Shown: positions 26,500 through 36,186, numbered from the stretch's first letter. The stretch: 64,000 bases of DNA from Desulfofundulus luciae (GCF_030813795.1 NZ_JAUSUX010000004.1:97710-161709), one strand, 5' to 3'. Notes: a model not told the origin generated them from the sequence alone. Program-made: numbers and translations.

Positions 26500-27321
26500 T
26501 TAGGACAGCCTGCGTCCGAGGCTTTCAGCCAGGGGGCGCAGCTCTGCCATAAGCCGCCCCAGTTGTTCGGGGAGCAGAGACTGGGGGCCGTCGGAAAGTG
26601 CCTCTTGAGGGCAGGGATGGACTTCCAGCATTAACCCGTCGGCTCCCGCCGCTACCGCCGCCCGGGCCACCGGGGCCACCAGGGAGCGGCGTCCCGTGCC
26701 GTGGCTGGGATCGGCAATTACAGGCAGGTGGGAAAGCTCCTTAACGGCAGGGATGGCGTTTATATCCAGGGTGTTCCGGGTATAGGTTTCAAAGGTGCGG
26801 ATGCCACGCTCGCACAGGATCACCCTGTGGTTGCCCCCGGCCAGAATATATTCCGCAGCCAGCAGCCACTCCTCGATGGTGGCGGCGAACCCTCTTTTGA
26901 GCAGCACGGGATGCTGAACCCGCCCGACTTCCCGCAACAGGTCGAAGTTTTGCATATTGCGGCTGCCGATCTGGAGAATATCGGTGTATTTCAAGACCAT
27001 GTCCAGGTAGCGCACGTCGGTGACCTCGGTGACCACGGGCAGACCGGTCAGTTCCCGGGCCCGGGCCAGAATACGCAGGCCTTCTTCTCCCAGTCCCCTG
27101 AAGGAATAGGGAGAGGTGCGGGGTTTAAAAGCCCCGCCCCTCAAGATATGTACCCCCATCTCCTTGAGGGTCCTGGCCAGCCCCAGCATCTGCTCTTCAC
27201 TCTCTACGGCACAGGGGCCGGCAATAATTACTACCTGGCCGTCTCCGAGGCGGCAGGTTTTTAGATCAATCACCGTGTTTTGCGGCTGGTGTTCCCGGCC
27301 AGCCAGTTCATAGGCAGGCAA
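26500..27321 (-). CDS. aroF: second DAHP synthase, lacking the regulatory domain
   Basis: The 273-residue protein is the catalytic barrel only: [40 protein letters not shown] and [11 protein letters not shown]. It is colinear with and clearly related to the 344-residue enzyme at 25047, but the ~70-residue N-terminal domain is absent, so it should not share that feedback control. It is the last gene of the trp operon, 30 bases after trpA. TTG 27321 with AAGGAGG eight bases upstream is the start. Its position suggests precursor supply matched to tryptophan demand. Confidence 0.93.
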   Translation of the reverse strand: MPAYELAGREHQPQNTVIDLKTCRLGDGQVVIIAGPCAVESEEQMLGLARTLKEMGVHILRGGAFKPRTSPYSFRGLGEEGLRILARARELTGLPVVTEVTDVRYLDMVLKYTDILQIGSRNMQNFDLLREVGRVQHPVLLKRGFAATIEEWLLAAEYILAGGNHRVILCERGIRTFETYTRNTLDINAIPAVKELSHLPVIADPSHGTGRRSLVAPVARAAVAAGADGLMLEVHPCPQEALSDGPQSLLPEQLGRLMAELRPLAESLGRRLS

Positions 27322-27351
27322 GGTGCGTACCTCCTTAACAACCTTTGAACA

Positions 27352-28158
27352 TCAGGCACACTTTTCGATAGCAGACTTGATATCCTTAACCAGGGCGGCC
27401 ACCGCCGGAGCGGGATCACCCGTACCCGCCCGGGCCACCAGGTCGACGATGGCGCTGCCCACCACCATGGCATCACAGTACGGTGCCACCGCGGCAGCCT
27501 GCACCGGGCCGGCAATGCCGAAGCCAATGGCGCAGGGAAGCTGTATGTGCCGGCGCACCCTCCGCATGAATTTCGCCAGGTCGGTGTGGATCTCCTCCCG
27601 GGCACCGGTTACTCCGGTAACCGAAACGCAGTAGACAAAGCCCCGGGCCGCGGGAGCCATGGCGGCCAGCCTTTTTTCGGTGGTGGTAGGAGCCACCAGG
27701 GGTATGAGGGCGAGTCCGTAATGATCGGTATGCCCCAGCAATTCTCCGCTCTCTTCAAAGGGCAGGTCGGGCACGATCAGGCCGTCTATCCCGGCCCCGG
27801 CGGCGTCCCGGGCAAAATCTTCCAAACCATACTGGTAAACGGGATTGTAGTAGGTCATCAGGATTAAAGGAACACCTGTGTTTTGCCGGATACCGGCGCA
27901 CGTGCGGATGATGTCCCTAACCCGCACGCCATTGGCCAGGGCCCGGGCGGAGGCCTTCTGGATAACCGGGCCGTCGGCTACAGGATCCGAAAAGGGGATG
28001 CCCACTTCCACCAGGTCGGCCCCGGCCTCTGCCATGGTTCTGACCAGCCTGGCGGTTGTATCCAGATCCGGGTCCCCGGCGGTAATATAGGTGATCAACC
28101 CCTTTTTCCCTTCTTGAGCCAGGGCGGAAAAACGTTGGGTGATACGGTTTCCTTTCAT
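27352..28158 (-). CDS. trpA: tryptophan synthase alpha chain
   Basis: TrpA cleaves indole-3-glycerol phosphate to indole and G3P, passing indole to TrpB. The 268-residue protein has the catalytic Glu/Asp regions LVEVGIPFSDPVADGP and GIDGLIVPDLPFEE, and GFGIAGP in the phosphate loop. It starts three bases after the trpB stop. Confidence 0.96.
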   Translation of the reverse strand: MKGNRITQRFSALAQEGKKGLITYITAGDPDLDTTARLVRTMAEAGADLVEVGIPFSDPVADGPVIQKASARALANGVRVRDIIRTCAGIRQNTGVPLILMTYYNPVYQYGLEDFARDAAGAGIDGLIVPDLPFEESGELLGHTDHYGLALIPLVAPTTTEKRLAAMAPAARGFVYCVSVTGVTGAREEIHTDLAKFMRRVRRHIQLPCAIGFGIAGPVQAAAVAPYCDAMVVGSAIVDLVARAGTGDPAPAVAALVKDIKSAIEKCA

Positions 28159-28161
28159 ATT

Positions 28162-29352
28162 TTAGCCCTCCCCTCCCAGGGCGCGGGCTACAGTTTGCAC
28201 ATCCTTGTCCCCCCGGCCGGAAAGGTTTACCACGATGATGGCTTCTTGAGGCATTTCCCCGGCCATCTTCACTGCCTGGGCCAGGGCATGGGCACTTTCC
28301 AGGGCCGGAATGATTCCCTCGGTGCGGCAGAGCAGTTGAAAGGCTTCCAGGGCCTCCTCATCGGTTACGGCAGTATAGACAACCCTGCCCGTTTCTTTCA
28401 AATAGCTGTGCTCGGGACCCACACCGGGATAATCCAGCCCGGCGGAAATGGAGTGGGCCAGGTTGATCTGGCCATCTTCATCCTGCAGGACGTAGCTTTT
28501 CGAGCCGTGCAGAATACCCGGTCGGCCCCGGTTAAGGGTGGCGGCGTGTTTACCGGTATCCAACCCGCAGCCCGCTGCTTCCACCCCGACCAGTTTTACT
28601 TCCCTGTCTTCAAGGAAAGGGTGGAATATGCCCATGGCATTGCTACCCCCGCCCACGCAGGCCACGATTACATCGGGCAGCCTCCCGGTTTGCTCCTGCA
28701 CCTGCCGGCGGGTCTCCACCCCAATCACGCGCTGGAAATCCCGCACCATCACGGGATAGGGATGGGGGCCTGCTACCGACCCGATCAGGTAATAAGTGGT
28801 ATCGACATTGGTCACCCAATCCCGCATGGCTTCGTTCATGGCATCCTTCAGGGTACGGCTCCCCGCCGTCACACCAACCACCGTGGCACCCAGGATGCGC
28901 ATGCGGAAGACGTTCAGGGCCTGACGGGCCATATCCTCTTCGCCCATGTATACGGCACATTCCATGCCGAACAGCGCAGCGGCGGTAGCTGTGGCCACCC
29001 CGTGCTGGCCGGCACCCGTTTCGGCAATAATCCGCTTCTTACCCATACGCCGGGCCAGGAGAATCTGGCCAATGGTATTATTTATCTTGTGGGCACCGGT
29101 GTGGTTGAGGTCTTCCCTCTTGAGATAAATCCTGGCCCCCCGGCAGTGTTCACTCAGACGGCGGGCAAAATACAATGGTGAGGGCCGTCCCACGTATTGC
29201 TGCAGATAATATTCCAGCTCCTGCCAGAAGGACGGGTCCCGGTGGGCTTCCTGGTAGGCCGCGGTCAGTTCTTCCAGGGCCGGCATAAGGGTTTCCGGCA
29301 CGTAACGGCCTCCAAAGGATCCAAAGTAGCCCCGTTCATCCGGTAAAGGCAT
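28162..29352 (-). CDS. trpB: tryptophan synthase beta chain (TrpB1)
   Basis: TrpB is the PLP enzyme joining indole and serine. The form of about 396 residues starts [20 protein letters not shown]. The PLP Lys is in [11 protein letters not shown], the phosphate loop is GGGSNAMG, and [13 protein letters not shown] is also seen. The frame is open 16 codons further up, but ATG 29352 has AAGGGGG eight bases upstream. This is the operon enzyme; a TrpB2-type paralogue lies at 53991. Confidence 0.96.
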   Translation of the reverse strand: MPLPDERGYFGSFGGRYVPETLMPALEELTAAYQEAHRDPSFWQELEYYLQQYVGRPSPLYFARRLSEHCRGARIYLKREDLNHTGAHKINNTIGQILLARRMGKKRIIAETGAGQHGVATATAAALFGMECAVYMGEEDMARQALNVFRMRILGATVVGVTAGSRTLKDAMNEAMRDWVTNVDTTYYLIGSVAGPHPYPVMVRDFQRVIGVETRRQVQEQTGRLPDVIVACVGGGSNAMGIFHPFLEDREVKLVGVEAAGCGLDTGKHAATLNRGRPGILHGSKSYVLQDEDGQINLAHSISAGLDYPGVGPEHSYLKETGRVVYTAVTDEEALEAFQLLCRTEGIIPALESAHALAQAVKMAGEMPQEAIIVVNLSGRGDKDVQTVARALGGEG

Positions 29353-29377
29353 GTGTTTTTCCCCCTTGTATATACTG

Positions 29378-29992
29378 TTAAAGGCCTTTGGCTGCGGCAA
29401 TAAAGCGGCGGATTTTGTCCGGGTCTTTTTTTCCCGGCTGCCCGTCCTTTTCCACTCCGCTGCTGACGTCCACCCCGTAGGGCTGCACTGTAACTACGGC
29501 CCGGCCGACATTCTCCGGCGTTAGACCGCCTGCCAGGATGAGGGGACGGGAAAGCTTTAAACCGGCGGCCAGCTGCCAGTCAAAGGGCCGCCCGGTGCCC
29601 CCCCTTTGACCGGCCACAAAGGTATCAAGCAATATGGCATCTGCCGGATGACCGGACAACTCTACCGGGTCGATTTCATCACCAACCCGGAAGGCCTTGA
29701 TCACCCTGCGGCCCAGGGCGCGGCAGTAGTCCGGGGATTCGCAGCCGTGCAGCTGGATCGCGTCCAGCCCGCAGTATTCCGCCACGGCCCGCACTTCTTC
29801 CAGCGGAGCATCTACAAATACTCCCACCCGGGTGATGAAAGGCGGCAATTCTCTGCAAATCCGGCAGGCCTGGGACGGGGTAATGCGCCGGGGACTGGGA
29901 GCAAAGACAAAACCGAGGGCATCCGCTCCCGCTTCAGCGGCCGCCAGGGCGCTGGAAATATCAGTGATGCCGCAGATTTTTACCCTTACCAT
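29378..29992 (-). CDS. trpF: phosphoribosylanthranilate isomerase
   Basis: TrpF performs the Amadori isomerisation in Trp synthesis. The 204 residues carry the general-base motif VKICGITD near the start (Cys), [29 protein letters not shown] and the phosphate-binding [10 protein letters not shown], then [18 protein letters not shown]. It overlaps the trpC end by seven bases. Confidence 0.95.
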   Translation of the reverse strand: MVRVKICGITDISSALAAAEAGADALGFVFAPSPRRITPSQACRICRELPPFITRVGVFVDAPLEEVRAVAEYCGLDAIQLHGCESPDYCRALGRRVIKAFRVGDEIDPVELSGHPADAILLDTFVAGQRGGTGRPFDWQLAAGLKLSRPLILAGGLTPENVGRAVVTVQPYGVDVSSGVEKDGQPGKKDPDKIRRFIAAAKGL

Positions 29993-30780
29993 GGAACGAT
30001 ACCTTCCCCCAGCAGTTCTTTCACCTTTCGTTCTACATCACCGGCTCTCACCAGGGCCTCTCCCACCAGGGCCGCATCCACCCGGCAGCGGGCCAGGGCC
30101 AGCATATCCTCTCTGGAATTAATGCCACTTTCGCTGACCACCACCACTCCGGGGTCGGTGATTTTCTCCCGCAGGCGGAAGGTAGTGCTGAGATCCGTGG
30201 AAAATGTGTGCAGGTTCCGGTTGTTAATGCCGATGATGGTGGCTCCAGATGCCCGAGCGCGCTCCAGTTCTTCTGCAGTGTGCACTTCCACCAGGCAGCT
30301 CATGCCCAGCTCACCGGCCAGTGCTTGAAAGGTGGTCAACTGCCGGTCATTGAGCGCCGCGACAATAAGCAGGACGGCATCTGCCCCCAGGCAGCGGGCT
30401 TCGTATATTTGATAAGGGTCGATGATAAAGTCCTTGCACAAAAGAGGCAACGGGCTTTCCCGGCGCACCAGGGGCAGGAACGCGCGATGCCCCCGGAAAA
30501 AGCGGTTATCGGTAAGTATGGAAATGGCCGCGGCACCGGCCCGGGTATAAATCCGGGCTGTTTCTACCGGTTTCATGCCTTTTACCAGCCAGCCTTTAGA
30601 TGGTGATGCCCGCTTGATCTCGGCTATGAGGGTCACTTTCCCGGGCCGGCGCAAGAAACTGCCCAGGGGCCTGGTGGGTCCAAGCGCCTGGACCCTGTCA
30701 ATTAACCGGGAAAGGGGGCGCATTTCCCGGCGGGATTGAATCTCCCGGTGTTTGTGGGCAATAATTTTCTCCAGGATCAA
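29986..30780 (-). CDS. trpC: indole-3-glycerol-phosphate synthase
   Basis: TrpC closes the indole ring. The 264-residue (beta/alpha)8 protein has the catalytic AEIKRASPSKG, LCKDFIIDPYQIYEAR, GINNRNLHTF and VSESGI blocks. A TTG start overlaps the trpD stop (TTGA), implying translational coupling. Confidence 0.95.
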   Translation of the reverse strand: MILEKIIAHKHREIQSRREMRPLSRLIDRVQALGPTRPLGSFLRRPGKVTLIAEIKRASPSKGWLVKGMKPVETARIYTRAGAAAISILTDNRFFRGHRAFLPLVRRESPLPLLCKDFIIDPYQIYEARCLGADAVLLIVAALNDRQLTTFQALAGELGMSCLVEVHTAEELERARASGATIIGINNRNLHTFSTDLSTTFRLREKITDPGVVVVSESGINSREDMLALARCRVDAALVGEALVRAGDVERKVKELLGEGIVPW

Positions 30781-31817
30781 AGGCTGACCACCTGCCTGCC
30801 GGACCGGCGGGTGAAAGCCACCAGTTCGTCAAGCTTTCCTGCAGCCGCACCGCTGTCAATACTGGCGGCGGCCAGGGCCAGACCCCCGGCCAGATCCCCG
30901 GCCTTGCCGGCAGCCACCAGGCCCAGAGCGGCATTAAGGAGCACGGTATCCCGGCAGGGACCGGGAGCTCCCCGGAGTATTTCCCTGGCCAGGGCCGCAT
31001 TGTGTTCCGGGCTGCCCCCGGCCAGGGCCTCCACGGGAACGTAAGAAAAACCGTAATCGGCCGGATCCAGGGAATATTCCCTGATTTCTTCTTCCCGCAC
31101 TTCGGCCACCACTGCCGGGCCGGCCGGGGAGATTTCGTCCAGCCCCCCCGCTCCGTGCACTACAAAGGCCCGCCTGGTCCCCAGCCGGGCCAGTACCCGG
31201 GCGATAACGGGTACCAGTTCCGCACTGTACACCCCTATAATCTGGGCTTTTGCTCCGGCAGGATTGGTTAAGGGGCCAAGGACGTTAAAGACCGTGCGAA
31301 TGCCTATTTCCCGCCGGGGTCCCGCCGCATGCTTCATGGCTTTATGCAGAACCGGGGCAAAAAGGAAGGCCATTCCTACCCTGTCCAGGCACTCCTCCAG
31401 GTCCGCGGGAGATAACTCCAGATTTACCCCCAGTGCTTCCAGCACGTCGGCAGACCCGCAGCGGCTGGATACGGAACGGTTGCCGTGTTTTGCTACCGGA
31501 ACCCCTGCCCCGGCCAGCACGAAGGCGGCGATGGTGGAAATGTTAAAGGTGTTGGCCCCGTCTCCCCCCGTGCCGCAGGTGTCCACCAGCAAGGGGTGTC
31601 TGGAACGAACCGGCGTGGCGTGACGGCGCATGGACCGGGCGAAGCCGGTAATTTCTTCTATTGTTTCCCCTTTAAAACGCATGGCAGTGAGCAGCGCGGC
31701 AATCTGTGCCGGGCTCGCCTGCCCGGTCATGATTTCATCCATTACCTGTTCCGCCTCTTTTTCGGTCAGACTTTGCCCGGCCACTGCCCGGCTGATGGCT
31801 TCTTTGATCATCTTCAC
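30777..31817 (-). CDS. trpD: anthranilate phosphoribosyltransferase
   Basis: TrpD transfers phosphoribose from PRPP to anthranilate. The 346 residues contain the PRPP/glycine loop VDTCGTGGDGANTFNIST, KHGNRSVSSRCGSADVLEALG and HAAGPRREIGIRTVFNVLGPLTNPA. GTG 31817 has GGGGAG upstream. It is a separate gene, not fused to trpG. Confidence 0.96.
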   Translation of the reverse strand: MKMIKEAISRAVAGQSLTEKEAEQVMDEIMTGQASPAQIAALLTAMRFKGETIEEITGFARSMRRHATPVRSRHPLLVDTCGTGGDGANTFNISTIAAFVLAGAGVPVAKHGNRSVSSRCGSADVLEALGVNLELSPADLEECLDRVGMAFLFAPVLHKAMKHAAGPRREIGIRTVFNVLGPLTNPAGAKAQIIGVYSAELVPVIARVLARLGTRRAFVVHGAGGLDEISPAGPAVVAEVREEEIREYSLDPADYGFSYVPVEALAGGSPEHNAALAREILRGAPGPCRDTVLLNAALGLVAAGKAGDLAGGLALAAASIDSGAAAGKLDELVAFTRRSGRQVVSL

Positions 31818-31847
31818 TCGTCTCCCCTCAGCTAAAGTTAAATCGCT

Positions 31848-32435
31848 TCAGGCGGTCCACCGGCCACCCCGGCACCGCAGGAAGTTGGCCAGCAAATCCC
31901 GCCCGTATTCCGTAAGGATGGATTCAGGATGGAATTGCACTCCTTCAACGGTAAATTCCCGGTGGCGTAAACCCATGATTTCCCCTTCCACCGTCCAGGC
32001 ACTTACCTCAAGGCAATCGGGTAAGTGATGCTTATCCACCACCAGGGAATGATAGCGGGTAGCCGTGAAAGGGGAGGGCAACCCGTGAAAAATGGTCCGG
32101 CCGTCGTGATGGATGGCTGAGGTTTTGCCGTGCATCAACTGATGAGCCTGAACAACGCGGCCGCCAAAGGCCTGGCCTACGGTCTGGTGGCCCAGGCACA
32201 CCCCCAGGATAGGTACTTTCCCGGCCAGGTTTTTCACCAGCGCCAGGGAAATCCCCGCCCCGTCGGGGTTTCCGGGACCGGGGGAAATGACCACGTGGGT
32301 GGGGTTTAAGGCTCTGATTTTATCCAGGGTGATCTGATCGTTACGCCTTACCTCGACGGGTACCCCGAGTTCCCCAAAATACTGCACCAGGTTATAAGTA
32401 AAGGAGTCATAGTTGTCGATCATCAGCAGCTTCAC
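31848..32435 (-). CDS. trpG: anthranilate synthase glutamine amidotransferase component
   Basis: TrpG supplies ammonia to TrpE and, in many Firmicutes, also to PabB. The form of about 195 residues opens [20 protein letters not shown] after KLL. It has the nucleophile Cys in [16 protein letters not shown] and the C-terminal His/Glu in VQFHPES. An in-frame GTG at 32498 overlaps trpE and adds an atypical N-terminus, so GTG 32435 with AGGTGA upstream is preferred. No separate pabA is seen, so a dual role is possible. Confidence 0.93.
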   Translation of the reverse strand: MKLLMIDNYDSFTYNLVQYFGELGVPVEVRRNDQITLDKIRALNPTHVVISPGPGNPDGAGISLALVKNLAGKVPILGVCLGHQTVGQAFGGRVVQAHQLMHGKTSAIHHDGRTIFHGLPSPFTATRYHSLVVDKHHLPDCLEVSAWTVEGEIMGLRHREFTVEGVQFHPESILTEYGRDLLANFLRCRGGRWTA

Positions 32436-32494
32436 CTTTTCACCTGCCGTTAGCCTGAACTGTTCGAGCCTTACCGGTGCAGCAAACATTGTTC

Positions 32495-34156
32495 TCACCC
32501 CTCATTTTCCAGGCCAAGGGTTTGCAGCAGTGCCCGGGCTTTGTTCAGGGTTTCCTGGTACTCCCTTTCCGGTACGGAATCGGCCACAATGCCCGCCCCC
32601 GCCTGCACGTAAGCAGAACCCCTGTAAAAAGTGACGGTGCGGATAGTGATGGCTGTATCCAGGTTGCCGTTATACCCCAGGTAACCCACGGCACCGGCGT
32701 ATGGACCGCGGCGTAAGGGTTCCAGCTCTTCGATAATCTCCATGGCCCGTACTTTGGGTGCTCCGGAAACCGTACCGGCCGGAAAACAGGCCTTAAAAGC
32801 ATCAAAGGCCGACGCATTGCGGGCCAGAACGCCCCGTACCGATGAAACGAGATGCATGACGTGGGAATATTTCTCGACGCTCATGAACTGGGGCACGGTT
32901 ACGCTCCCCGGGGTGCATACCCGGCCCAGGTCGTTGCGCCCCAGGTCCACCAGCATTACGTGTTCCGCCCGCTCCTTGGGATCGGCCAGCAACTCCGCCG
33001 CCAGCGTTTCATCTTCTGCAACGGTAGCTCCCCGGGGGCGTGTGCCCGCAATGGGCCGGGTTTCTACCGTATCGCCTTCCACGCGTACCAGCATCTCCGG
33101 TGAAGAACCGGCCATTACTACTTGCCCCAGGTTCAGGTAATACAGGTAGGGGGAGGGGTTAATGCGGCGCAGCCGCCGGTAAACCTGGAAGGGATCTCCG
33201 TTAAAGGGTACCTGCAAACGCTGGGAAAGAACCACCTGCAGGATTTCCCCCTGCCTGATATATTCCTTGGCCTTTTGCACCAGGGATACAAATTCCCCCC
33301 TGGTCAGGTTGGTGCTTATAATGGAGTTTGCATCTCTGTTCGTTGAGGAATATTCATTAACGGCCCTTTGTTGAAATTGATGCGAGTTTAATTTCCCACC
33401 CGGTCCCGGCCCACCGGCAGTGTTCCTGCTGGCAGGGGAACCGTTAATTAACCGGTATATTTTTTCAATAGTTTTTATTGCCTGGAGGTAGGCGGTTTGA
33501 GGTTCTGGTCCGGGCTGTGTGTTCACCACCACCCTCAAGGTGTGGCGCAGGTGATCCAGAATGAGCACGGTGCCGGTTAAAAGCAGGATCATGTCGGGCA
33601 ATCCCAGGTCATCCGTGGCCGCCAGGGGCAACCTCTCCAGCCAGCGCACCAGGTCGTAGCCAAAGTAGCCCACTGCACCGCCGTAAAAGCGGGGCAACTC
33701 CGGCAGGTGGGGACCTCGCAAATGGCTCATCAGTTGCTCAACAATGACAAAGGGGTTTCCTTCCAGATAATACCTGTATCCTGAACCACCTGATATAATT
33801 CCGCCTGTACCGTTGGATAACAACGACCCCATCTCCGGACGGTATGCTATTATACATTCTCTTCCAACTGACTTAATGGCATCAAGCAGACCGGAAGAAT
33901 TTTTTGCCCCAAGGATAATCTCCCCCAGACCGTCCTTCTGGCAGTACACGGCCAGGGGATCAAAACCAATAAAGGAGTAGCGGGCCAGCTTTTCACCACC
34001 CTCCACACTTTCCAGAAGAAAGGAAGGTCCTTCGGTGGCCAGCCGGGAAAAAAGGGAAATGGGTGTTTCCATATCCGCCTCCCATTCGGCACTCACGGGT
34101 ACCAGCCGGTAATGGCAGGCCAACTGCAAGTATTCTTCTTCCGAGGGAAAAATCAA
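32495..34156 (-). CDS. trpE: anthranilate synthase component I
   Basis: TrpE converts chorismate to anthranilate with TrpG. The 553-residue form is long for the family because of an Asn/Ser-rich insertion near 250-300 ([18 protein letters not shown]). The N-terminal Trp-binding LLES element ([12 protein letters not shown]) and the C-terminal chorismate blocks [32 protein letters not shown] and [15 protein letters not shown] are present. The frame is open to 34228 through the terminator hairpin, so the real start is TTG 34156 with AAGGGGGGG upstream. First gene of trpE-G-D-C-F-B-A-DAHP synthase. Confidence 0.95.
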   Translation of the reverse strand: MIFPSEEEYLQLACHYRLVPVSAEWEADMETPISLFSRLATEGPSFLLESVEGGEKLARYSFIGFDPLAVYCQKDGLGEIILGAKNSSGLLDAIKSVGRECIIAYRPEMGSLLSNGTGGIISGGSGYRYYLEGNPFVIVEQLMSHLRGPHLPELPRFYGGAVGYFGYDLVRWLERLPLAATDDLGLPDMILLLTGTVLILDHLRHTLRVVVNTQPGPEPQTAYLQAIKTIEKIYRLINGSPASRNTAGGPGPGGKLNSHQFQQRAVNEYSSTNRDANSIISTNLTRGEFVSLVQKAKEYIRQGEILQVVLSQRLQVPFNGDPFQVYRRLRRINPSPYLYYLNLGQVVMAGSSPEMLVRVEGDTVETRPIAGTRPRGATVAEDETLAAELLADPKERAEHVMLVDLGRNDLGRVCTPGSVTVPQFMSVEKYSHVMHLVSSVRGVLARNASAFDAFKACFPAGTVSGAPKVRAMEIIEELEPLRRGPYAGAVGYLGYNGNLDTAITIRTVTFYRGSAYVQAGAGIVADSVPEREYQETLNKARALLQTLGLENEG

Positions 34157-34184
34157 ACTTAAAACCCCCCCTTGCCCTAAAAGC

Positions 34185-34212
34185 AAAAAACCGGCGCTCC
34201 AATGAGCGCCGG
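34185..34212 (-). terminator. attenuator (intrinsic terminator) in the trp leader
   Basis: Minus strand CCGGCGCT-CATTGG-AGCGCCGG followed by TTTTTTGCTTTT, 29 bases before the trpE start. The competing hairpin GGCGAGTC...GACTGCC overlaps its left arm and contains the last NAG triplet, the arrangement of the Bacillus trp attenuator. Confidence 0.85.
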
Positions 34213-34233
34213 CAGTCCACACCCGCACAAAGA

Positions 34234-34294
34234 CTCGCCACGCCTCAACTGAAGCTCCCCTAAACTCAGCTCTGCTAACTCGGCTAAAAACCTA
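34234..34294 (-). promoter_or_regulatory. TRAP-like binding site: NAG triplets with about 5-base period
   Basis: On the minus strand the leader carries UAG, GAG, UAG, GAG, GAG, UAG, GAG, CAG, GAG and a final GAG. The AG steps are 5, 4, 5, 5, 5, 5, 6, 5, then 10 (the middle position there is UGG), with one more UAG eight bases upstream. That makes up to 11 registered triplets, as in the site of the 11-subunit TRAP protein. The first triplets lie by a 5' stem-loop (GCTAAA...TTTTTAGC). No TRAP gene (mtrB) is in the window. Confidence 0.72.
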
Positions 34295-34315
34295 GCACCA
34301 TATTTAGCTAAGGGT

Positions 34316-34344
34316 ACCTTACCACGAAGAACATGTTTTGTCAA
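34316..34344 (-). promoter_or_regulatory. sigma-A promoter of the trp operon
   Basis: Minus strand TTGACA, 17-bp spacer, TAAGGT (weak -10). Initiation near 34309 places the NAG repeats at the start of the leader RNA. Confidence 0.6.
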
Positions 34345-34360
34345 GGGGTCAATTTCCCCG

Positions 34361-34611
34361 AGTCCGTATCAAGATTCATCAGGTAACTCTGTACTGAAAG
34401 ATATACTCGCCCGCCGTTTGCACGCACTCGCTCCGTTCCCCAGCACTCACCGGATACAGGTATCTGCGTAGGAATTGAAGCTGTACGTAGTTGGTAATCA
34501 TTGATTCCACAGAGCTCTGGTTGCAGTGAGTGCTGGGTCAAGGTCGCTCGCCTCGTGCAAACGGCGGCCATTTTATCCTCTTCTGGTGGCGTTGAATGCG
34601 TCATGGGCACC
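34361..34611. repeat. intergenic palindromic repeat, outer family 1, copy B
   Basis: It lies between the trp promoter and the aroH stop. The outer arms CCGCCGTTTGCACG (34411-34424) and CGTGCAAACGGCGG are perfect 14-base complements. Flanks match copy A (CCGTATCAAGATTCA on the left, GGTGGCGTTGAATGCGTCATGG on the right). It contains a full inner module. Confidence 0.87.
34438..34537. repeat. inner CCCAGCACTCA module, copy B (100 bp)
   Basis: CCCAGCACTCAC at the left and GTGAGTGCTGGG at the right are perfect 12-base inverted repeats. The interior aligns with copy C through many transition changes. Confidence 0.85.
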
Positions 34612-34631
34612 TTATATTCTTTACGGTGCCC

Positions 34632-35009
34632 TTACTGGGGAAGTAAATCGGTGCGCAGTTGCGCAGCTTCCCGCAGATAAACGTGCTTGATTTCCCGCTG
34701 GGAGCGGGTTGTGTTCACGTGAACCAGTACCCTTATGCACCGGGGCAGGCGCCCCGGCACATCAATCTCCCGGGCACATAAAAGGGGTACGTATTTCCAC
34801 CCCAGCAGTTCCCGGGCTGCCGTAGCCGGAAATTCAGCATTAAGATCGGCAGTAACGGTAAAAAAGGCACTGGCAATGTCCTCGGGGTCAAGATCGTTTT
34901 CCGCCATAATGGCCTGCAACAGTTCTCCCGTGGCCTGAATGATATCCTCAGCCGTATTCCGTTCTACCGTTATGGCTCCCCGGATACCCCGTACGTATGT
35001 TTTTGCCAT
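34632..35009 (-). CDS. aroH: chorismate mutase, AroH type
   Basis: This is a monofunctional trimeric chorismate mutase (chorismate to prephenate). The 125-residue form starts [19 protein letters not shown]. The active-site Arg of GIRGAITV, the [16 protein letters not shown] block and RVLVHVNT are typical. ATG 35009 has AGGAGG eight bases upstream. It supplies prephenate for tyrA, which has no mutase domain, and sits with hutP upstream of the trp operon but separated from it by a repeat. Confidence 0.94.
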   Translation of the reverse strand: MAKTYVRGIRGAITVERNTAEDIIQATGELLQAIMAENDLDPEDIASAFFTVTADLNAEFPATAARELLGWKYVPLLCAREIDVPGRLPRCIRVLVHVNTTRSQREIKHVYLREAAQLRTDLLPQ

Positions 35010-35076
35010 CCTGCCATCCTCCTGATAATAAGATAACTGCAATTACATGACATTTTAAACGCGATTATTATTTTAA

Positions 35077-35520
35077 TTAAGAAGAAACCGCCCTGTGCCC
35101 CAGCCCTACAGCCACTTCATCCAGGTGTAAAAGTCCTACCCCAAAGAAAACGGCAACACTGATATGATCCTGGTACCGGGCAATACCTATTTTGCCCCCT
35201 ACGTTTAAACCGATGGCCTTGGGCATGATCTGGGAGAGGGCCTCCCGGGTTGCTCCGGCCACTGCTCCTTCTTCGGCGTGGACTTCCCTGATCACGCCTT
35301 CCCGCTTGGCGGCTACCACCGCCCGCTCGGTAATCTTGTTTACCGAAGAGATAAAATCACCACCATAATCCACGGCTGCTGTTTTGAAACCCTCCCGGGC
35401 AAAACGGGACTTTAACTCCCGCTCCTGCTCCCTGTCCTCGCTCAAAGCCATGGTCAGGGCTGCCCGGGCCACCTGCCTGCTTCCCGGCGAGAACATCCTG
35501 CCCACCTCCATTAGGGCCAT
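35077..35520 (-). CDS. hutP: HutP-family RNA-binding antiterminator
   Basis: HutP is a Mg2+/histidine-dependent hexamer that binds NAG repeats in the Bacillus hut leader RNA. The 147-residue protein has the family's C-terminal signature nearly intact: IGLNVGGKIGIARYQDHISVAVFFGVGLLHLDEVAVGLGHRA. ATG 35520 gives the usual length; the frame is open to 35565, across a TATAAT-like sequence. No hut gene is near it; its neighbours are aroH and trp. HutP orthologues in other Clostridia are also found away from hut genes, so the ligand and target here are unknown. Confidence 0.9.
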   Translation of the reverse strand: MALMEVGRMFSPGSRQVARAALTMALSEDREQERELKSRFAREGFKTAAVDYGGDFISSVNKITERAVVAAKREGVIREVHAEEGAVAGATREALSQIMPKAIGLNVGGKIGIARYQDHISVAVFFGVGLLHLDEVAVGLGHRAVSS

Positions 35521-35742
35521 GACACCTGGACCGCTGGTAAAAACATTATAGGACAACCAGGGCAAAAAAACAACAAGGCGTAAACCTGCAGCATCTTCAC
35601 TTTCAGCTGACGTCGGCTTTCGGTTCGCTCCCTTCCCCGCACCGGACGGGGCCCCCGCGGCTTCCCCCGGTGGCCCGGTGGCTTTTTTCCTTCAATGGTA
35701 ACATCAAAGCCGTAAAGTGGTTCTCGTGCTTTCTGAAGAAAA
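35521..35742. other. GC-rich non-coding stretch upstream of hutP
   Basis: A gap of about 220 bp with a short direct repeat (CCGGTGG-C-CCGGTGG) and CCCCGCACCGGACGGGG. Read toward hutP it has fragments reminiscent of a cobalamin leader, but the conserved B12 box is missing. No feature is claimed. Confidence 0.3.
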
Positions 35743-36186
35743 TCACTTCACGTTGTACTTGCGTTCCAAATGCTGGCGGTAGCTTTTAAACTCTTCGAAA
35801 ATGCGAAACATAAGCCTTTCTATTTCATACTTGTTTAATGATAAGGCACCGGGGGCAATAATTTCGATTTTGCGAAATTCATCCCGGGCGACAAAACGAA
35901 CCAGATCTTCAAGGGTATCGGCGGTTAACTGTAAAACCACCGGGGCATAGGCAACTTCCTGGTTGTTTACGTCGTCGTAGACAGTATAAACATCCAGACT
36001 TAAATCCACGTCCTCAATGTGTATACCCTGTATGGGTACGTTGCGCAGTAAGGCCAGCTGCTGCTCCCGGGCTTCTTCTGCAGCCTTATCGGTTGATTTA
36101 CCGCCAAAAAAAAGACGGCCGGGTCGCCCTACTCCTTTAAAATCCAACCTCACTTTAGCTTTGATCCCGGTGGTGAGGTCTTCCAA
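35743..36186 (-). CDS. conserved hypothetical protein
   Basis: The protein has about 147 residues; TTG 36186 is preferred, since GGGGGGTGAAG lies just upstream. It starts MEDLTTGIKAKVRLDFKGVG, has a charged helix (STDKAAEEAREQQLALL) and ends in a basic region (SYRQHLERKYNVK). The middle is strongly beta-like (VVLQLTADTLEDLVRFVA). It has no signal or membrane segment and no family I recognise. The codon use looks native. It lies between hutP and rluB on the same strand. Confidence 0.65.
   Translation of the reverse strand: MEDLTTGIKAKVRLDFKGVGRPGRLFFGGKSTDKAAEEAREQQLALLRNVPIQGIHIEDVDLSLDVYTVYDDVNNQEVAYAPVVLQLTADTLEDLVRFVARDEFRKIEIIAPGALSLNKYEIERLMFRIFEEFKSYRQHLERKYNVK

Noticed and set aside
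27883..29181. Open frame of about 430 codons on the plus strand opposite trpA/trpB
   Set aside because: Fully overlaps two clear Trp genes, is Gly/His/Pro-rich without domains, and crosses a gene boundary.
34157..34228. N-terminal extension of trpE with two Trp codons (MRVWTAGAHW...) as a leader peptide
   Set aside because: It reads through the terminator stem without a stop and has no ribosome site; the NAG-repeat TRAP leader explains the region better.
35566..35742. Possible cobalamin riboswitch upstream of hutP
   Set aside because: Some GC-rich fragments resemble the class, but the B12 box is absent and the order of blocks does not fit.
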